The translations under genes were made by a program, and so were the position numbers. From NCBI RefSeq assembly GCF_003710865.1, contig NZ_RHHO01000016.1:1-64000 (forward strand): DNA of 64,000 nt, given 5' to 3'. The notes below the pieces were generated by a model, which saw only the letters and a program-made list of their open reading frames with translations, did no database searches and was not told where the DNA came from. Positions within the stretch are counted from its first letter, which is position 1; every line of letters starts with the position of its first letter. This DNA is from Brevibacillus borstelensis (GTDB lineage Bacteria > Bacillota > Bacilli > Brevibacillales > Brevibacillaceae). Positions 62,826 to 64,000 of this stretch are shown here, one piece after another.

Positions 62826-63257
62826 TTATCCGCAGTATTTGTCGTATGCGTCGGTCAGCAGCTTGGCGATGGTCGGCAAATCGTTGTTTTCGATCTGATG
62901 GCGCTCAATCATGGTCATGATTTTGCCGTCTTTCATCAAAGCAAAGGACGGAGAGGATGGCGGGTAGCCTTCGAAGTACTCGCGCGCTTTTGCCGTCGCT
63001 TCTTTATCTTGGCCCGCGAAGACCGTGTACAGATGGTCCGGCTTTTTCTCGTGGTTGATCGAATAAGCGACAGCCGGACGGGCAAGACCAGCCGCGCAGC
63101 CGCATACGGAGTTGACGACGACAAGAGCCGTCCCCTTCATTTCTGAAAAGGCTTTTTCAACTTCTTCCGCCGTTTTCAATTCGGTAAAACCTACACGTGT
63201 CAGCTCGTCACGCATCGGTTGAATGACTTGGCTCATATATGCCTCATAGGACATCAT
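62826..63257 (-). CDS. Bacilliredoxin, BrxA/BrxB (YphP/YqiW) family
   Basis: The 143-residue thioredoxin-fold protein has the bacilliredoxin CGC motif in NSVCGCAAGLARPA (Cys52 and Cys54), followed by AVAYSINHEKKPDHLYTVFAGQDKEATAKAREYFEGYPPSSPS, which is highly conserved in the family. It removes bacillithiol from oxidised proteins. ATG at 63257 follows AAAGGAG; the longer frame has no family sequence. Confidence 0.95.
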   Translation of the reverse strand: MMSYEAYMSQVIQPMRDELTRVGFTELKTAEEVEKAFSEMKGTALVVVNSVCGCAAGLARPAVAYSINHEKKPDHLYTVFAGQDKEATAKAREYFEGYPPSSPSFALMKDGKIMTMIERHQIENNDLPTIAKLLTDAYDKYCG

Positions 63258-63346
63258 TTGGCATTCTCTCCTTTGTGGATCACGATTCACTTATCCCTAT
63301 TATACCCTCTCTTGTGCCCAAGGAGAATGTCGGAAGTGCAAAAACA

Positions 63347-63372
63347 CAAAAACACCTTGATCAGGTGTTTTT
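63347..63372 (-). terminator. Terminator of the BASS-family transporter gene
   Basis: AAAAACACCT (63347-63356) pairs with AGGTGTTTTT (63363-63372). The CDS stop codon is in the loop edge. Confidence 0.8.
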
Positions 63373-64000
63373 GTCCAGGCTTTGCTGTTCGTTTTTCATC
63401 CGGCTGAAGATCGTCGCCACGATTGGGCCGGAGATGTTGTGCCAAACGCTGAAGATCGCGCTCGGAACTGCAGCCAATGGGGAGAAATGGGCCGTGGCGA
63501 TTGCTACGCCCAAGCCGGAGTTTTGCATGCCGACCTCGATGGAGATCGCTTTTTGTTTCGCTCTGTTCATGCCGAACAGTTTTCCAAACAAGTAGCCGAG
63601 CAAAAGTCCGAGACCATTGTGCAGCATGACGACGCCGAAAATAGCAAGACCGGTCGTCGCGATTTTTTGCTGGCTTCCGGCTACGACAGCTGCTACGATC
63701 GCAACGATGGCGATGGTGGAGACCAGCGGCAGTGCCTTTGCTCCCGCTTCCGCCGGTTTTTTGAACAACGTTTTGACGATAAATCCAAGAACGATCGGAA
63801 TGATGACAATTTGCAGAATGGACCAGAGCAGGGCCAGCGCATCCACCGGTACCCATTGGCTTGCAAACAGCAGGATGAGCGCAGGCGTTACGATTGGCGC
63901 CAGCAGCGTGGTGACAGAAGTAACCGCTACAGACAACGGGACATCCCCTTTTGCCAGATACGTCATGACGTTGGAGGCAGTACCGCCCGGGCAGCAGCCG
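63361..64000 (-). CDS. Bile acid:Na+ symporter (BASS) family transporter, 5' part outside window
   Basis: The visible 213 residues begin GCCPGGTASNVMTYLAKGD, the conserved sodium-site segment of BASS transporters, and contain about six membrane helices (for example LPLVSTIAIVAIVAAVVAG) and EVGMQNSGLGVAIATAHF, the second conserved crossover motif. About 100 N-terminal residues lie to the right. Bacterial members transport pantoate, keto acids or other organic anions; the substrate here is open. Confidence 0.9.
   Translation of the reverse strand, partial: GCCPGGTASNVMTYLAKGDVPLSVAVTSVTTLLAPIVTPALILLFASQWVPVDALALLWSILQIVIIPIVLGFIVKTLFKKPAEAGAKALPLVSTIAIVAIVAAVVAGSQQKIATTGLAIFGVVMLHNGLGLLLGYLFGKLFGMNRAKQKAISIEVGMQNSGLGVAIATAHFSPLAAVPSAIFSVWHNISGPIVATIFSRMKNEQQSLDKNT

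Overview
The window looks like chromosomal DNA of a spore-forming Firmicute of the Brevibacillus/Paenibacillaceae type. The grounds are moderate GC content, strong AGGAGG-like ribosome binding sites, many GTG and TTG starts, and spore genes (a gamma-type SASP, CmpA, GerA/GerB/GerC, a GerMN-domain protein). From about 1 to 28 kb the gene set and order follow a known Bacillus neighbourhood: acpS - ydcC - alr - ndoAI/ndoA - rsb/sigB - tex - cmpA - sprT - thiL - tsaE - tsaB - rimI - tsaD - ABC-F (ydiF) - tatA/tatC - groES/groEL. No database search was run; the assignment rests on reading the proteins and gene order.

Layout. 0.1-2.2 kb: groESL with a perfect CIRCE operator. 2.4-12.3 kb: a secreted CAP protein, tatA/tatC, two molybdopterin-domain genes, 5-formyl-THF cyclo-ligase, an ABC-F gene with a possible leader peptide, and a large alkaline-phosphatase-like membrane protein. 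12.1-12.5 kb: a cluster of DnaA boxes. 12.5-16.8 kb: the t6A genes, thiL and sprT. 17-25.7 kb: cmpA, tex, a short sigB operon (rsbT-rsbU-rsbV-rsbW-sigB, without rsbR, rsbS or rsbX), the NdoA/NdoAI toxin-antitoxin pair and alr. 25.8-26.0 kb: a probable stand-alone structured RNA. 26-28.1 kb: ydcC-like lipoprotein, acpS and a gamma SASP. 28.3-37.1 kb: glutaredoxin-like protein, arsR/arsB, the PHO-box controlled pstSCAB operon, a DUF378 protein, and a GerMN lipoprotein with an AMIN/amidase.

The right part (37-59 kb) is accessory in character. It holds a DUF3800 gene, an arylamine N-acetyltransferase, an M28 aminopeptidase, four tandem oligopeptide-binding lipoproteins with no permease genes, a NPCBM protein, DinB, a pentapeptide-repeat protein, metNIQ behind a SAM-I riboswitch, and a gerABC operon. 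Five genes here are interrupted (DUF3800, M28 peptidase, the second oppA, pentapeptide protein, gerA), while no interruption was seen in the first 37 kb. The window ends with an LCP cell-wall ligase, an MFS transporter, an aldo/keto reductase, a bacilliredoxin and a truncated bile acid:Na+ symporter family gene.

The most unusual items are the DnaA-box cluster beside tsaD, the three-way-junction RNA candidate at 25.8-26.0 kb, the inverted repeat that covers the cmpA ribosome binding site, the truncated sigB module, the AMIN domain split by an acidic insert, and the interrupted genes confined to the accessory half.
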